Below, piece after piece: positions 36,042 through 44,829 of a DNA stretch of 64,000 nucleotides. The DNA is from CAXMRP01 sp965216515 (lineage in GTDB: Bacteria > Pseudomonadota > Alphaproteobacteria > Rhizobiales > Afifellaceae): the NCBI GenBank assembly GCA_965216515.1, contig OZ244173.1:558001-622000 (forward strand), given 5' to 3'. The notes beneath the pieces are model-generated. The model ran no database searches and was not told the origin of the DNA. It saw nothing but the letters and a program-made list of their open reading frames with translations. The position numbers were made by a program, and so were the translations under genes. Position 1 is the stretch's first letter. Each line of letters opens with the position of its first letter.

Positions 36042-36115
36042 GGCCTCGTGGCGGAGTGGTGACGCAGCGGACTGCAAATCCGTTTACCCCGGTTCGATTC
36101 CGGGCGAGGCCTCCA
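36042..36115 (+). tRNA. tRNA-Cys (GCA)
   Basis: A 74-nt cloverleaf including encoded CCA. Acceptor arms GGCCTCG / CGAGGCC pair perfectly, the anticodon loop is CTGCAAA (GCA at 36074-36076), and the T-arm is CCCCGG TTCGATT CCGGG. The short D-loop and sequence are those of bacterial tRNA-Cys. No integration signs are nearby. Confidence 0.97.
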
Positions 36116-36161
36116 AACGACCGGCAAACTGGGTCGCCGGCTATCGATCGGAAGACAGGAC

Positions 36162-36839
36162 ATGACCGACTACCAGGACCTGCGCCGCAAAATGGTGGAC
36201 AATCAGATCCGCCCGGCAGACGTCACCGATCACCGCGTGATCGCGGCGTTCGGCAAAGTGGCCAGGGAATTGTTCGTGCCCGAGCAGAGCCGGCCGTTCG
36301 CCTATGCCGACCGCGAGGTCGCCATCGATGTGGCAGCGCCCGACAATGGTGCCGGGAGGCGGTATCTGTCCTCGCCCGGCGTCCTGGCCCGGCTTGTCCA
36401 GGCGCTTGAGGTCACCCGGTCGGATGTGGTCCTCGATATCGCCTGCGGGGGCGGATACAGTGCCGCCATCCTGGCGGAATTGGCCGGGTCTGTGCTGGCG
36501 ATCGAGGAAACGGACGCGCTGGTGACGCTGGCGGAAGGCAATTTGGCGGCAAGCGGCGCCGACAGCGTGGCCGTCACCACGGCACCGCTCGAGGCCGGCC
36601 TGCCGGCCGAGGGACCGTATGATGCCATTCTTGTCGCTGGCGGGGTGGAACGCGTGCCCGACGCCTGGAAAGAACAGCTGAATGACGGCGGCCGGCTGGT
36701 CGTCGTCGAATGCCGAAAGCCGACGGGCCAGGCCTGGCTTTACCGGCGCACCGGCGACGATATCGCCGGTTGGCCGCTGTTTGACGCCGTTCTGCCGGTT
36801 TTGCCGGAACTGGCGCGCAAACCGGAATTCGTATTCTGA
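36162..36839 (+). CDS. Protein-L-isoaspartate methyltransferase-like protein
   Basis: A 225-residue SAM-dependent methyltransferase of the PCMT family. The N-terminal RRKMVDNQIRPADVTD and VPRE..FVPE-like blocks fit, and the SAM-binding loop is VLDIACGGGYSAAIL. It differs from true repair enzymes: the usual GQTISxP substrate loop is replaced by a diverged sequence (RRYLSSPGVLARL). A second, more canonical Pcm is at 60680-61405. This one is the member usually found before tolC in Rhizobiales; its substrate is unknown. Confidence 0.85.
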   Translation: MTDYQDLRRKMVDNQIRPADVTDHRVIAAFGKVARELFVPEQSRPFAYADREVAIDVAAPDNGAGRRYLSSPGVLARLVQALEVTRSDVVLDIACGGGYSAAILAELAGSVLAIEETDALVTLAEGNLAASGADSVAVTTAPLEAGLPAEGPYDAILVAGGVERVPDAWKEQLNDGGRLVVVECRKPTGQAWLYRRTGDDIAGWPLFDAVLPVLPELARKPEFVF

Positions 36840-37243
36840 AACGGCTGGGCGACGGGCCATCCGGCGGGCAGGATTGGGCCGGCGGGCAGGATTGGGCGGG
36901 CCAGCCTTGGGCCGTTGTGCCGGAACGCGATCGTCGGGCACCGCGAACAACGATGTCCGATTCCATGATCATTGGGAGCGGTTGCAGCCGGTGATCGCAG
37001 GCCAGTGTGGTCGCGGTTGTTGCAATTGTGCCGCGCTCGCGCCGCAATGCCGGTATTCAAGCAGAAAAATATGGTTAATATGCTATTAAGTATTGCATAC
37101 CTAACGTGCGGCCGGCTCCGCGCAGATGGGGACTGATTCCCGTCGGGGATTGTTCCCGTCGTCGCGGGCAGAGGTGGGCCGCATGCCGGAATCGGATCGG
37201 TTTGCCCATCGGTTTCGGCTGCGTGATTTGGCGGGGTGAAGAT
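36840..37243. other. Intergenic region before tolC
   Basis: These 404 bp hold a perfect 18-bp tandem repeat (CCGGCGGGCAGGATTGGG at 36861-36878 and 36879-36896) just after the methyltransferase stop, and an AT-rich promoter zone at about 37060-37105 with a CtrA-type box. The tolC frame is open back to 37106, but that part lacks signal-peptide character. Confidence 0.6.
37075..37089. promoter_or_regulatory. CtrA-type box upstream of tolC
   Basis: TTAA, seven bases, TTAA (37075-37078 and 37086-37089) is the spacing of the full CtrA binding site of alphaproteobacteria. It sits in the only AT-rich segment before tolC. The consensus ends TTAAC; here the last base is G. Confidence 0.5.
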
Positions 37244-38626
37244 GTGTCGAATTTGTGGTCGGTGACCGTGCGCGCGCTGGCATTCCTTGGCGGCTTGCTG
37301 TGTATCGTGCCAGCCGCGCCGGCAAATGCTGAATCGCTTATCGCCGCGCTTGCGTCCGCCTATTCCAACAATCCGCAGGTCAATGCCGCCAGGGCCGAGA
37401 CCCGCGCCGCCGATGAGAATGTGCCCATTGCCAGATCGAGCCTGCGGCCCATTGTGTCCGGCTCGACGTCGTTGACCGCCGCCACTTCCCGGTCGCGCAC
37501 CGCCGGTGTGGGGATGAATTCCGATTCCGTCACAGGCGCCGTTGGCGTGACCGTGACACAGAACATTTTCCGCGGGTTCCGCACGCGCAATGCCATACTC
37601 GGAGCCGATGCCGGTATCGAAGCCAGCCGGGAATCCCTGCGCAACACCGTCCAGAATGTGCTTTTCGACGCGGCTGAAAGCTACATGAACGTGCTGCGCG
37701 ACGAAGCGCTCCTCGGTTTGCGCCGGCGCAATGTCGGGTTTCTCGGCGAACAGCTGCGCGCCGCCCGTGACCGCTTCGAGGTCGGCGAGAACACACGCAC
37801 CGATGTTGCCCAGACCCGCGCACGGCTCAGCGCGGCGACCGCCGAGGTCAGCGCCGCGGAGGCCAACCTTCAGGCGAGCCGCGCCGTTTACCGGCAGGTG
37901 GTCGGCCATGATGCCGGCCAGCTCACGCCCGGGTTCAGTTTCCGCAAACTTTTGCCCGCCACGTTCCGCAGTGCCCTCGACACAGCCCGCGCCAGCCATC
38001 CTGCCATCCTGGCCGCTGTCCACAGAGCCGACGCGGCGGCCTATGACGTAAAGCAGGTCGAAGGCGAACTCCTGCCGACCGTGAGCCTTGAGGGATCCGC
38101 CAGCCACAGCTTCGGCATCGACAGCTCCAACTACGCAAACAGCGCCTCCATCGGAGGGCGCGTTTCCATTCCGCTTTATCAGGGCGGGGCGGTTTCGGCG
38201 CGCATCCGTCAGGCAAAGGAAGTCCTCGCCGGCCGCCAGATTGAGGTCGACGTGGCGCGCGATCAGGTCAGGGCGGCGACCGTCGCGGCCTGGGGAACGC
38301 TGGACGCGGCGCGGGCGGCAATCTCGGCGGCGACCGCGCGGGTCGAAGCGGCGTCGATTGCGCTCAGTGGCGTCCAGGAAGAACAGAAGGTCGGTCAGCG
38401 CACGACGCTGGATGTCCTTGACGCCCAACAGGAGCTGCTCGATGCCCGGGTCAGCCTGGTTGTCGCTCAGCGCGACAGCGTCGTGGCCTCGTTTTCGGTG
38501 TTGTCGGCGATCGGCTGGCTGAACGAGGACAGGCTCAACCTGCCGGTCGAGCGGTACGATCCCACCGAGCACTATGACGCGGTGCGCGACAAGTGGTACG
38601 GTCGGCTGACACCTGACGGCAGATAG
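37244..38626 (+). CDS. tolC: TolC-family outer-membrane channel
   Basis: A 460-residue outer-membrane efflux/type I secretion channel. A signal peptide (VRALAFLGGLLCIVPAAPANA) precedes the mature start ESLIAALASAYSNNPQVNAARAE, which is the TolC signature. Two homologous halves of alpha-helical barrel follow (VTQNIFRGFRTRN ... FEVGENTRTDVAQTRARL in the first; IPLYQGGAVSARIRQAKE ... QKVGQRTTLDVLDAQQELL in the second). No ATG is suitably placed; GTG at 37244 (after GGGGTGAAG) is the best start, with TTG at 37253 as alternative. It acts with inner-membrane pumps not in this window. Confidence 0.93.
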   Translation: MSNLWSVTVRALAFLGGLLCIVPAAPANAESLIAALASAYSNNPQVNAARAETRAADENVPIARSSLRPIVSGSTSLTAATSRSRTAGVGMNSDSVTGAVGVTVTQNIFRGFRTRNAILGADAGIEASRESLRNTVQNVLFDAAESYMNVLRDEALLGLRRRNVGFLGEQLRAARDRFEVGENTRTDVAQTRARLSAATAEVSAAEANLQASRAVYRQVVGHDAGQLTPGFSFRKLLPATFRSALDTARASHPAILAAVHRADAAAYDVKQVEGELLPTVSLEGSASHSFGIDSSNYANSASIGGRVSIPLYQGGAVSARIRQAKEVLAGRQIEVDVARDQVRAATVAAWGTLDAARAAISAATARVEAASIALSGVQEEQKVGQRTTLDVLDAQQELLDARVSLVVAQRDSVVASFSVLSAIGWLNEDRLNLPVERYDPTEHYDAVRDKWYGRLTPDGR

Positions 38627-38757
38627 GGGCGCTACCTGCCGGTCAACACCGGTCGATAACGTTAAGAACGGGTTTCCATTCATTAACGGAGTTCCTGTAG
38701 AGTCAGGTCGATTCGCGTCGGTGGCAGGCGCGGAGATCGATGAGGAAATGGCAACCT

Positions 38758-39789
38758 ATGGGCAATCCGGATCCGGCGCACGAACCGTCGATGGAAGAAA
38801 TTTTGGCGTCGATTCGCCAGATCATTTCCGACGATACCGAGGAGGAGGCGGGATCGGCCGATGCGGCATCGGAAGATGCGCTGGCCGGGGAGGCCGCATC
38901 GGAGGCCGCCCCGCAGGATGAATCCGCGACGGAGGCGGCCGCAGACGAACCTGACGCGACGGCCGATGCCGTTCTTTCGCAATCCGAAGATCCTGTCGGG
39001 CAGACCGGTCATTCCGGGGATTGGGACCACCAGGACAGCGATACCGAACCGGCGGCCGAACAGGTCGCGATTGCTGAAGCCGACAACGATATCACAGCCG
39101 GCGAACCGGGAGATGGCGCCGCCGAACAGGATGACACCGGTCATGGCGACGCCGACGAGGGCGACACGGCTGCGTTCGGCGAGGCAATGCCGGATTCCGG
39201 CGAGGTCGAGAATCTGACCATTGCCCTGGGCGACGCCTTTAGCGACACCGGTCAGACACCATTCGGCGAAGAGGATGCGACGGTCACCGAAGGGGGCCTT
39301 CCCGATGCCGGGCCTTCGACGCAGAGCGAATCCTTCGGGCTGGATGTGGGCGGCGCCGGCGCGCCGGACATGCCGGCAACGCCGGAGACTTCCGCCGCAT
39401 CTGGACCCTCCGGCACGTCGGCGATGGCCGATCTTGTCGCCGGGGTTCAAGCGGCGGCCTCTTCCGGCTACGATCCACATGAAGCCGGAGCCACGAATAC
39501 AGCACAGGAGACACCCGACGTGTCCAACACCGCCCACATTCAGACAACCGACGTCGGCGGCGAAGCCCGCGACGATCGTCTGCTTTCACACGATACGGGC
39601 GAAGCTGTGTCGGGTGCATTCAACGCATTGACCCACACGATACTGGCGCAAAATGCGCGCACACTGGATGATCTGGTGCGCGAAATGCTGGAGCCGATGC
39701 TCAAGGAATGGTTGGACGACAACCTGCCGTCTCTTGTCGAGCGGATGGTCCGCGAGGAGATCGACCGGGTCTCCCGGGGTCGGCGCTAG
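38758..39789 (+). CDS. popZ: Polar organizing protein PopZ (DUF2497)
   Basis: A 343-residue pole-organising scaffold. The conserved N-terminal helix EPSMEEILASIRQIISDD binds partner proteins, and the C-terminal oligomerisation helices read NARTLDDLVREMLEPMLKEWLDDNLPSLVERMVREEIDRVSRGRR in part. Between them lie about 240 disordered, strongly acidic residues (Asp, Glu, Ala, Gly, Thr), longer than in Caulobacter PopZ. The linker sets condensate behaviour in Caulobacter. An in-frame ATG at 38740 with GGAG nearby could be the true start. TTAAC half-sites lie upstream; a terminator follows. Confidence 0.92.
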   Translation: MGNPDPAHEPSMEEILASIRQIISDDTEEEAGSADAASEDALAGEAASEAAPQDESATEAAADEPDATADAVLSQSEDPVGQTGHSGDWDHQDSDTEPAAEQVAIAEADNDITAGEPGDGAAEQDDTGHGDADEGDTAAFGEAMPDSGEVENLTIALGDAFSDTGQTPFGEEDATVTEGGLPDAGPSTQSESFGLDVGGAGAPDMPATPETSAASGPSGTSAMADLVAGVQAAASSGYDPHEAGATNTAQETPDVSNTAHIQTTDVGGEARDDRLLSHDTGEAVSGAFNALTHTILAQNARTLDDLVREMLEPMLKEWLDDNLPSLVERMVREEIDRVSRGRR

Positions 39790-39821
39790 CCGGTTTCCGG
39801 TCCCGGGCCGGTTTTGCGATA

Positions 39822-39847
39822 CGCGCTGCTTCGGCAGCGCGTTTTTC
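39822..39847 (+). terminator. Intrinsic terminator after popZ
   Basis: A perfect 8-bp stem CGCGCTGC / GCAGCGCG closed by a TTCG tetraloop is followed directly by TTTTT. It lies 32 bases after the popZ stop and separates popZ from valS. Confidence 0.9.
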
Positions 39848-39966
39848 GTTCGGCATCTGCGGAAGTGCGGGTGAGGCCGCTGATTGCGCGGGGATCGCGG
39901 CGCGGTTGACAGCATTCGATTCCCCGCGTTTAACCGCCGCGTTTTCTCCGCCACGAAAGACCGAAA

Positions 39967-42744
39967 ATGGACAAGACCTTCGACGCCGCCCGGGCCGAGC
40001 CGGCGGTACGCGAGAAATGGGAAAAGGCCGGGGCTTTCCGGGCCGGGGCCGGCGCCACACACGGCGCCGATCCGTATTGCATTGTCATCCCGCCGCCCAA
40101 CGTGACCGGGTCGCTGCACATGGGCCACGCCCTCAACAACACGCTGCAGGACGTGCTGGTCCGTTTTGAGCGGATGCGCGGAAAATCGGTTCTCTGGCAA
40201 CCGGGCATGGATCATGCCGGTATCGCCACCCAGATGGTTGTCGAACGCCAGATGATGGAGCGGCAGGAACCCGACCGCCGGGCGATCGGACGTGAAAGGT
40301 TTATCGAAAAGGTCTGGGCCTGGAAGGACGAGTCGGGCGGGATGATCGTCAACCAGTTGAAGCGTCTGGGTGCTTCCTGTGACTGGTCGCGCGAACGGTT
40401 CACCATGGACGAGGGGCTGTCAGCCGCGGTTCGCAAGGTTTTTGTCGCGCTTCATCGTGACGGGCTCGTCTACCGCGACAAGCGGCTTGTCAACTGGGAT
40501 CCCAAGTTGCGGACCGCGATTTCCGACCTTGAGGTCGAGCAGGTCGAGACCAACGGAAAACTATGGCACTTCCGCTATCCGCTTGAGGGCGGGGCGACCT
40601 GCCGCGTCCCGGTTGCATTCGACGAGGACGGCAAGCCGACCCAATGGGAGGAGCGCGACCACATCGTCGTTGCCACAACACGGCCGGAAACCATGTTGGG
40701 CGACACCGGCGTTGCTGTGCATCCCGATGACGAGCGCTACAAGCCGCTTGTTGGCAAACATGCCGTTCTGCCGCTTGTCGGCCGCCGGATTCCGATCGTC
40801 GCGGACGAATATGCCGATCCCCAGGCTGGCTCCGGTGCCGTCAAGATCACCCCGGCCCACGATTTCAACGATTTCGAGGTCGGCCGCCGCCACGGTCTGG
40901 GCGCCATCAATGTCATGGACGATGAGGCCAACATCGTGCTTGCCGGCAATGCCGCGTTCCTCGACGGCCTGGCGTCGACCGCCGATCTGGAGGAAACCAT
41001 CGGGACCGTCAATGAATGCGACCGGCTTTCCGCCCGCGAGCGCATTGTCGCCTTGATGGAGGCCCGCGGCCTGCTGGCCGAAATCGAGGACCACACGCAC
41101 ACCGTTCCCCATGGCGATCGCGGCGGGGTACCGATCGAGCCGTTTCTGACCGACCAGTGGTATGTCGACGCCAAGACCCTCGCCAAGCCGGCGATCGCCT
41201 CCGTTCGCGGCGGACAGACGGTGTTTGTTCCCAAAAGCTGGGAAAAGACCTTTTTCGACTGGTTGGAAAACATCCAGCCCTGGTGCGTTTCGCGGCAATT
41301 GTGGTGGGGCCACCGGATCCCGGCCTGGTACGGGCCGGACGGCGAGATTTTTGTCGCCGAAGACGAGGCCGCCGCCGCCGCGGCGGCGCGTGCGCACTAT
41401 GGCAAGGCGACCGCGCTCGTTCAGGACGAAGATGTGCTCGACACCTGGTTTTCCTCTGCGCTCTGGCCGTTTTCGACCCTGGGCTGGCCGGAGAGGACGC
41501 CGGAACTGGCGAAATACTATCCGACCGCCGTGCTGGTGACCGGCTTCGACATCATCTTCTTCTGGGTTGCGCGGATGATGATGATGGGCCTTCATTTCAT
41601 GGAAGAGGAGCCCTTTCACACCGTCTACATCCACGCCCTCGTGCGCGATGAGCAGGGCGCCAAGATGTCGAAATCGCGCGGCAACGTCATCGATCCGCTG
41701 GAACTGATCGATGAATACGGCGCCGACGCCCTGCGCTTCACCCTTGCCGCCATGGCCGCCCAGGGCCGGGACATCAAACTGTCGCCGGCGCGGGTCGCCG
41801 GCTACCGGAATTTCGGCACCAAACTCTGGAATGCCGCCCGCTTTTGCGACATGAACGATTGCCGCCTCGACACAGGCTGGTCGCCGGATACCGCGAAGCT
41901 GGCCGTCAATCGCTGGATCCTGACGGAAGCCGCCACTGCGGTCGCCCAGGTGACCTCGGGCATTGAAACCTACCGGTTTAACGAAGCCGCCGACGCGCTT
42001 TACCACTTTGTCTGGGACACGTTCTGCGACTGGCATCTGGAACTGATCAAGCCGGTGCTTTCCGGCAGCGACGAGGCCGCAAAGGCGGAAACCCGCGCCT
42101 GCGCCGCCCATGTTCTGGAAACTATCGTCGCGCTTTTGCACCCGTTCATGCCGTACGTGACGGAAACCCTTTGGGAATCGCTCCGCAATTCCGCCCCCGA
42201 CCGCGGCCTGCAGCCTCCCGTCCTGGCCCTGGCTGCCTGGCCGGACACAGGTTTCGCCGACGCCGACGCCGCCGCCGATATCAACTGGCTGATCGGGTTG
42301 GTAAGCGAGATTCGGTCCGTGCGCGCGGAAATGAATGTGCCGGCCGGTGCCCGCACCGGGCTCGTGGCAAGCGGTGCGTCCGGCGAAACGCTGGCGCGGC
42401 TGGAACGTCACGAATCCGCCATCGCCGGCCTGGCGCGGGTCGATGACATATCCGTCGCCGAGAATCCGCCGCCCCAGGCGGCACAAATGGTTGTCGGTGA
42501 GGCAACCATGGCGCTGCCCCTTGCCGGTGTTATCGACTTTGATGCCGAAAAAACCCGGCTGGAGCGAGAAATCGGCAAAATCGACGGCGAAATCGCGCGC
42601 CTTGACAACAAGCTCGCCAATCCCAAATTCCTGGAGCGGGCGCCCGAAGCGATCGTCGCCGCCGAGCAGGCCAAGCGCGGCGGCTATGTGGCCGACCGGG
42701 ATCGATTGCGCGAGGCGCTGAAGCGAGTCGCCACTGTGGCATGA
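39967..42744 (+). CDS. valS: Valyl-tRNA synthetase
   Basis: A 925-residue class I synthetase that charges tRNA-Val. The HIGH motif is HMGH at residues 51-54, the editing (CP1) domain contains TTRPETMLGDT, and the KMSKS motif is intact at about residues 566-570 in KMSKSRGNVIDP. The C-terminal 75 residues are the coiled-coil arm (EKTRLEREIGKIDGEIARL) typical of ValRS. Length and motifs are normal. It has its own start 120 bases after the popZ terminator. Confidence 0.97.
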   Translation: MDKTFDAARAEPAVREKWEKAGAFRAGAGATHGADPYCIVIPPPNVTGSLHMGHALNNTLQDVLVRFERMRGKSVLWQPGMDHAGIATQMVVERQMMERQEPDRRAIGRERFIEKVWAWKDESGGMIVNQLKRLGASCDWSRERFTMDEGLSAAVRKVFVALHRDGLVYRDKRLVNWDPKLRTAISDLEVEQVETNGKLWHFRYPLEGGATCRVPVAFDEDGKPTQWEERDHIVVATTRPETMLGDTGVAVHPDDERYKPLVGKHAVLPLVGRRIPIVADEYADPQAGSGAVKITPAHDFNDFEVGRRHGLGAINVMDDEANIVLAGNAAFLDGLASTADLEETIGTVNECDRLSARERIVALMEARGLLAEIEDHTHTVPHGDRGGVPIEPFLTDQWYVDAKTLAKPAIASVRGGQTVFVPKSWEKTFFDWLENIQPWCVSRQLWWGHRIPAWYGPDGEIFVAEDEAAAAAAARAHYGKATALVQDEDVLDTWFSSALWPFSTLGWPERTPELAKYYPTAVLVTGFDIIFFWVARMMMMGLHFMEEEPFHTVYIHALVRDEQGAKMSKSRGNVIDPLELIDEYGADALRFTLAAMAAQGRDIKLSPARVAGYRNFGTKLWNAARFCDMNDCRLDTGWSPDTAKLAVNRWILTEAATAVAQVTSGIETYRFNEAADALYHFVWDTFCDWHLELIKPVLSGSDEAAKAETRACAAHVLETIVALLHPFMPYVTETLWESLRNSAPDRGLQPPVLALAAWPDTGFADADAAADINWLIGLVSEIRSVRAEMNVPAGARTGLVASGASGETLARLERHESAIAGLARVDDISVAENPPPQAAQMVVGEATMALPLAGVIDFDAEKTRLEREIGKIDGEIARLDNKLANPKFLERAPEAIVAAEQAKRGGYVADRDRLREALKRVATVA

Positions 42745-43104
42745 TTGTCACGTGCAGGCCGCGATCGGCCCGGATCGAAAAAAGACGCAAATATCCGCCA
42801 TTTATCCGGTCCGGACAGGTGCGTTAACGATTGGTTGTGGCTGTTGCGCAACAGCCGTTTAACCCAAACTCTGCTATTGGGTGGGCGGTGTTGATGGCCG
42901 GATGATGAGCTTTGCCCATCCGGTGCTTGCACTACGGGTAAGGGGCGATGCCTGTAGGGCAGCTGGCTTGGTGCAGCGGTCGCCGGTCATCGATATCGCC
43001 GCCTGGAATTGCCGCCGGAATTCCGTCGGCGGCGCCGGGTAAAACGGACCGGAAAACAACGGTATGTGAGCGCCGGATAGAGCGCGGAATTTGCAAAGAC
43101 CCAG
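42745..43104. other. Intergenic region before ilvD
   Basis: These 360 bp between valS and ilvD contain a TTAACG half-site at 42824, a perfect 18-bp palindrome at 42839-42856 and a nearby TTTAACCC. No ribosomal leader peptide with runs of branched-chain codons was seen. The ilvD promoter probably lies at about 42800-42900. Confidence 0.5.
42839..42856. promoter_or_regulatory. 18-bp perfect palindrome upstream of ilvD
   Basis: GGCTGTTGC followed at once by GCAACAGCC forms an uninterrupted palindrome about 250 bp before ilvD. A loop-free palindrome suits a dimeric regulator better than an RNA hairpin. No regulator is assigned. Confidence 0.45.
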
Positions 43105-44829
43105 ATGGACGCCAAGACATTTGACAAGACGCGGCTGCCCAGCCGGCATGTCACCGAAGGACCCAGCCGCGCCCCGCACCGGTCCTACTATTACGCCATG
43201 GGCCTGTCGGCGGAGGAAATCGGCCAACCCTTTGTCGGTGTCGCCACCTGCTGGAACGAGGCCGCCCCCTGCAACATTGCGCTGGCCCGCCAGGCCCAGG
43301 TGGTGAAGAAGGGCGTGGCGGCACGGGCCGGCACGCCGCGCGAATTCACGACAATCACCGTCACCGACGGCATTGCCATGGGCCATCAGGGTATGAAGGC
43401 GTCGCTGGCTTCCCGGGATGTGATTGCCGATTCCGTCGAATTGACCATGCGCGGCCATTGCTACGATGCCCTGGTCGGATTGGCCGGATGCGACAAGTCT
43501 CTGCCGGGCATGATGATGGCCATGTGCCGGCTCAATGTGCCGGCGATATTCATCTATGGCGGCTCCATCCTGCCGGGCAACTATCGTGGGCGCGAAGTCA
43601 CGGTTCAGGATGTGTTCGAGGCCGTAGGCATGCACTCCGTCGGCAACATGTCCGATGAGGACCTGGAGGAGCTGGAACAGGTCGCTTGTCCCTCCGCCGG
43701 CGCCTGCGGGGCCCAGTTCACGGCCAACACCATGGCCACCGTGTCGGAGGCGATCGGCCTGGCGCTTCCATATTCCGCCGGCGCGCCGGCGCCCTACGAA
43801 TTGCGCGACAAGTTCTGTTACGCCGCCGGCGAGATGGTCATGGACCTGATTGCCCGCCAGATCCGGCCACGCGATATTGTCACCCGAAAGGCGCTGGAGA
43901 ACGCCGCCACCGTCGTCGCCGCCTCGGGCGGGTCCACCAACGCCGGGCTGCATCTGCCGGCCATCGCCCACGAATGCGGGATCGAGTTCGATCTCTTCGA
44001 CGTCGCCGAGATTTTCCGCAAGACCCCCTATATCGCCGACCTCAAGCCGGGCGGCCGCTATATCGCCAAGGACATGTTTGAGGCCGGCGGCATTCCCATT
44101 TTGATGAAGACGCTGCATGATCACGGCTATCTGCACGGCGATTGCATGACCGTCACCGGTCGCACGATGGCGGAAAACCTGCAGAAGGTTGAGTGGAATG
44201 CCGACCAGGATGTCGTGCGTCCCGCCAACAATCCGATCACACCCACCGGCGGCGTCGTCGGCCTGAAAGGCAATCTGGCGCCCGACGGCGCGATCGTGAA
44301 GGTTGCCGGCATGGATAAGCAGGTGTTTACCGGGCCCGCGCGGTGTTTCGACAACGAGGAAGATTGCTTCGCCGCGGTCAAGGCGCGCGCATACGAGGAA
44401 GGCGAGGTGCTGGTCATCCGTTATGAGGGTCCGCGCGGCGGTCCGGGTATGCGCGAGATGTTGGCCACCACCGCAGCGCTCTATGGCCAGGGCATGGGCG
44501 ACAAGGTCGCATTGATCACCGATGGCCGTTTTTCCGGCGCCACACGGGGCTTCTGCATCGGCCATGTCGGCCCGGAGGCCGCCGTGGGCGGACCGATTGC
44601 CGCGCTGCGCGATGGCGATGTGATCGAGATCGATGCTGAAACCGGCACGCTCGATGTGCGATTGAGCGATGAAGAAATTGCCGAACGCCTAAAAGACTGG
44701 AAAATGCCTGATTCCGGCTTTGGTTCCGGCGCGTTGTGGAAATATGCACAGGGTGTTGGGCCGGCAAGGCATGGCGCCGTAACCCATCCCGGCGCCGCAG
44801 AAGAGACAGTCAGCTATGCCGATCAGTAA
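43105..44829 (+). CDS. ilvD: Dihydroxy-acid dehydratase
   Basis: A 574-residue Fe-S dehydratase for valine, leucine and isoleucine synthesis. The cluster cysteines are seen in ATCWNEAAPCN, AGCDKSLPGM and PSAGACGAQFTANTM, giving the [2Fe-2S]/[4Fe-4S] IlvD pattern; the C-terminal TDGRFSGATRG block is conserved. It depends on Fe-S supply such as that from the SUF operon. Its 3' end overlaps the exoR-like gene by 14 bases. Confidence 0.97.
   Translation: MDAKTFDKTRLPSRHVTEGPSRAPHRSYYYAMGLSAEEIGQPFVGVATCWNEAAPCNIALARQAQVVKKGVAARAGTPREFTTITVTDGIAMGHQGMKASLASRDVIADSVELTMRGHCYDALVGLAGCDKSLPGMMMAMCRLNVPAIFIYGGSILPGNYRGREVTVQDVFEAVGMHSVGNMSDEDLEELEQVACPSAGACGAQFTANTMATVSEAIGLALPYSAGAPAPYELRDKFCYAAGEMVMDLIARQIRPRDIVTRKALENAATVVAASGGSTNAGLHLPAIAHECGIEFDLFDVAEIFRKTPYIADLKPGGRYIAKDMFEAGGIPILMKTLHDHGYLHGDCMTVTGRTMAENLQKVEWNADQDVVRPANNPITPTGGVVGLKGNLAPDGAIVKVAGMDKQVFTGPARCFDNEEDCFAAVKARAYEEGEVLVIRYEGPRGGPGMREMLATTAALYGQGMGDKVALITDGRFSGATRGFCIGHVGPEAAVGGPIAALRDGDVIEIDAETGTLDVRLSDEEIAERLKDWKMPDSGFGSGALWKYAQGVGPARHGAVTHPGAAEETVSYADQ

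Noticed and set aside
36740..38683. A 647-codon minus-strand open frame
   Set aside because: It is antisense to the clear tolC gene and has no recognisable domain.
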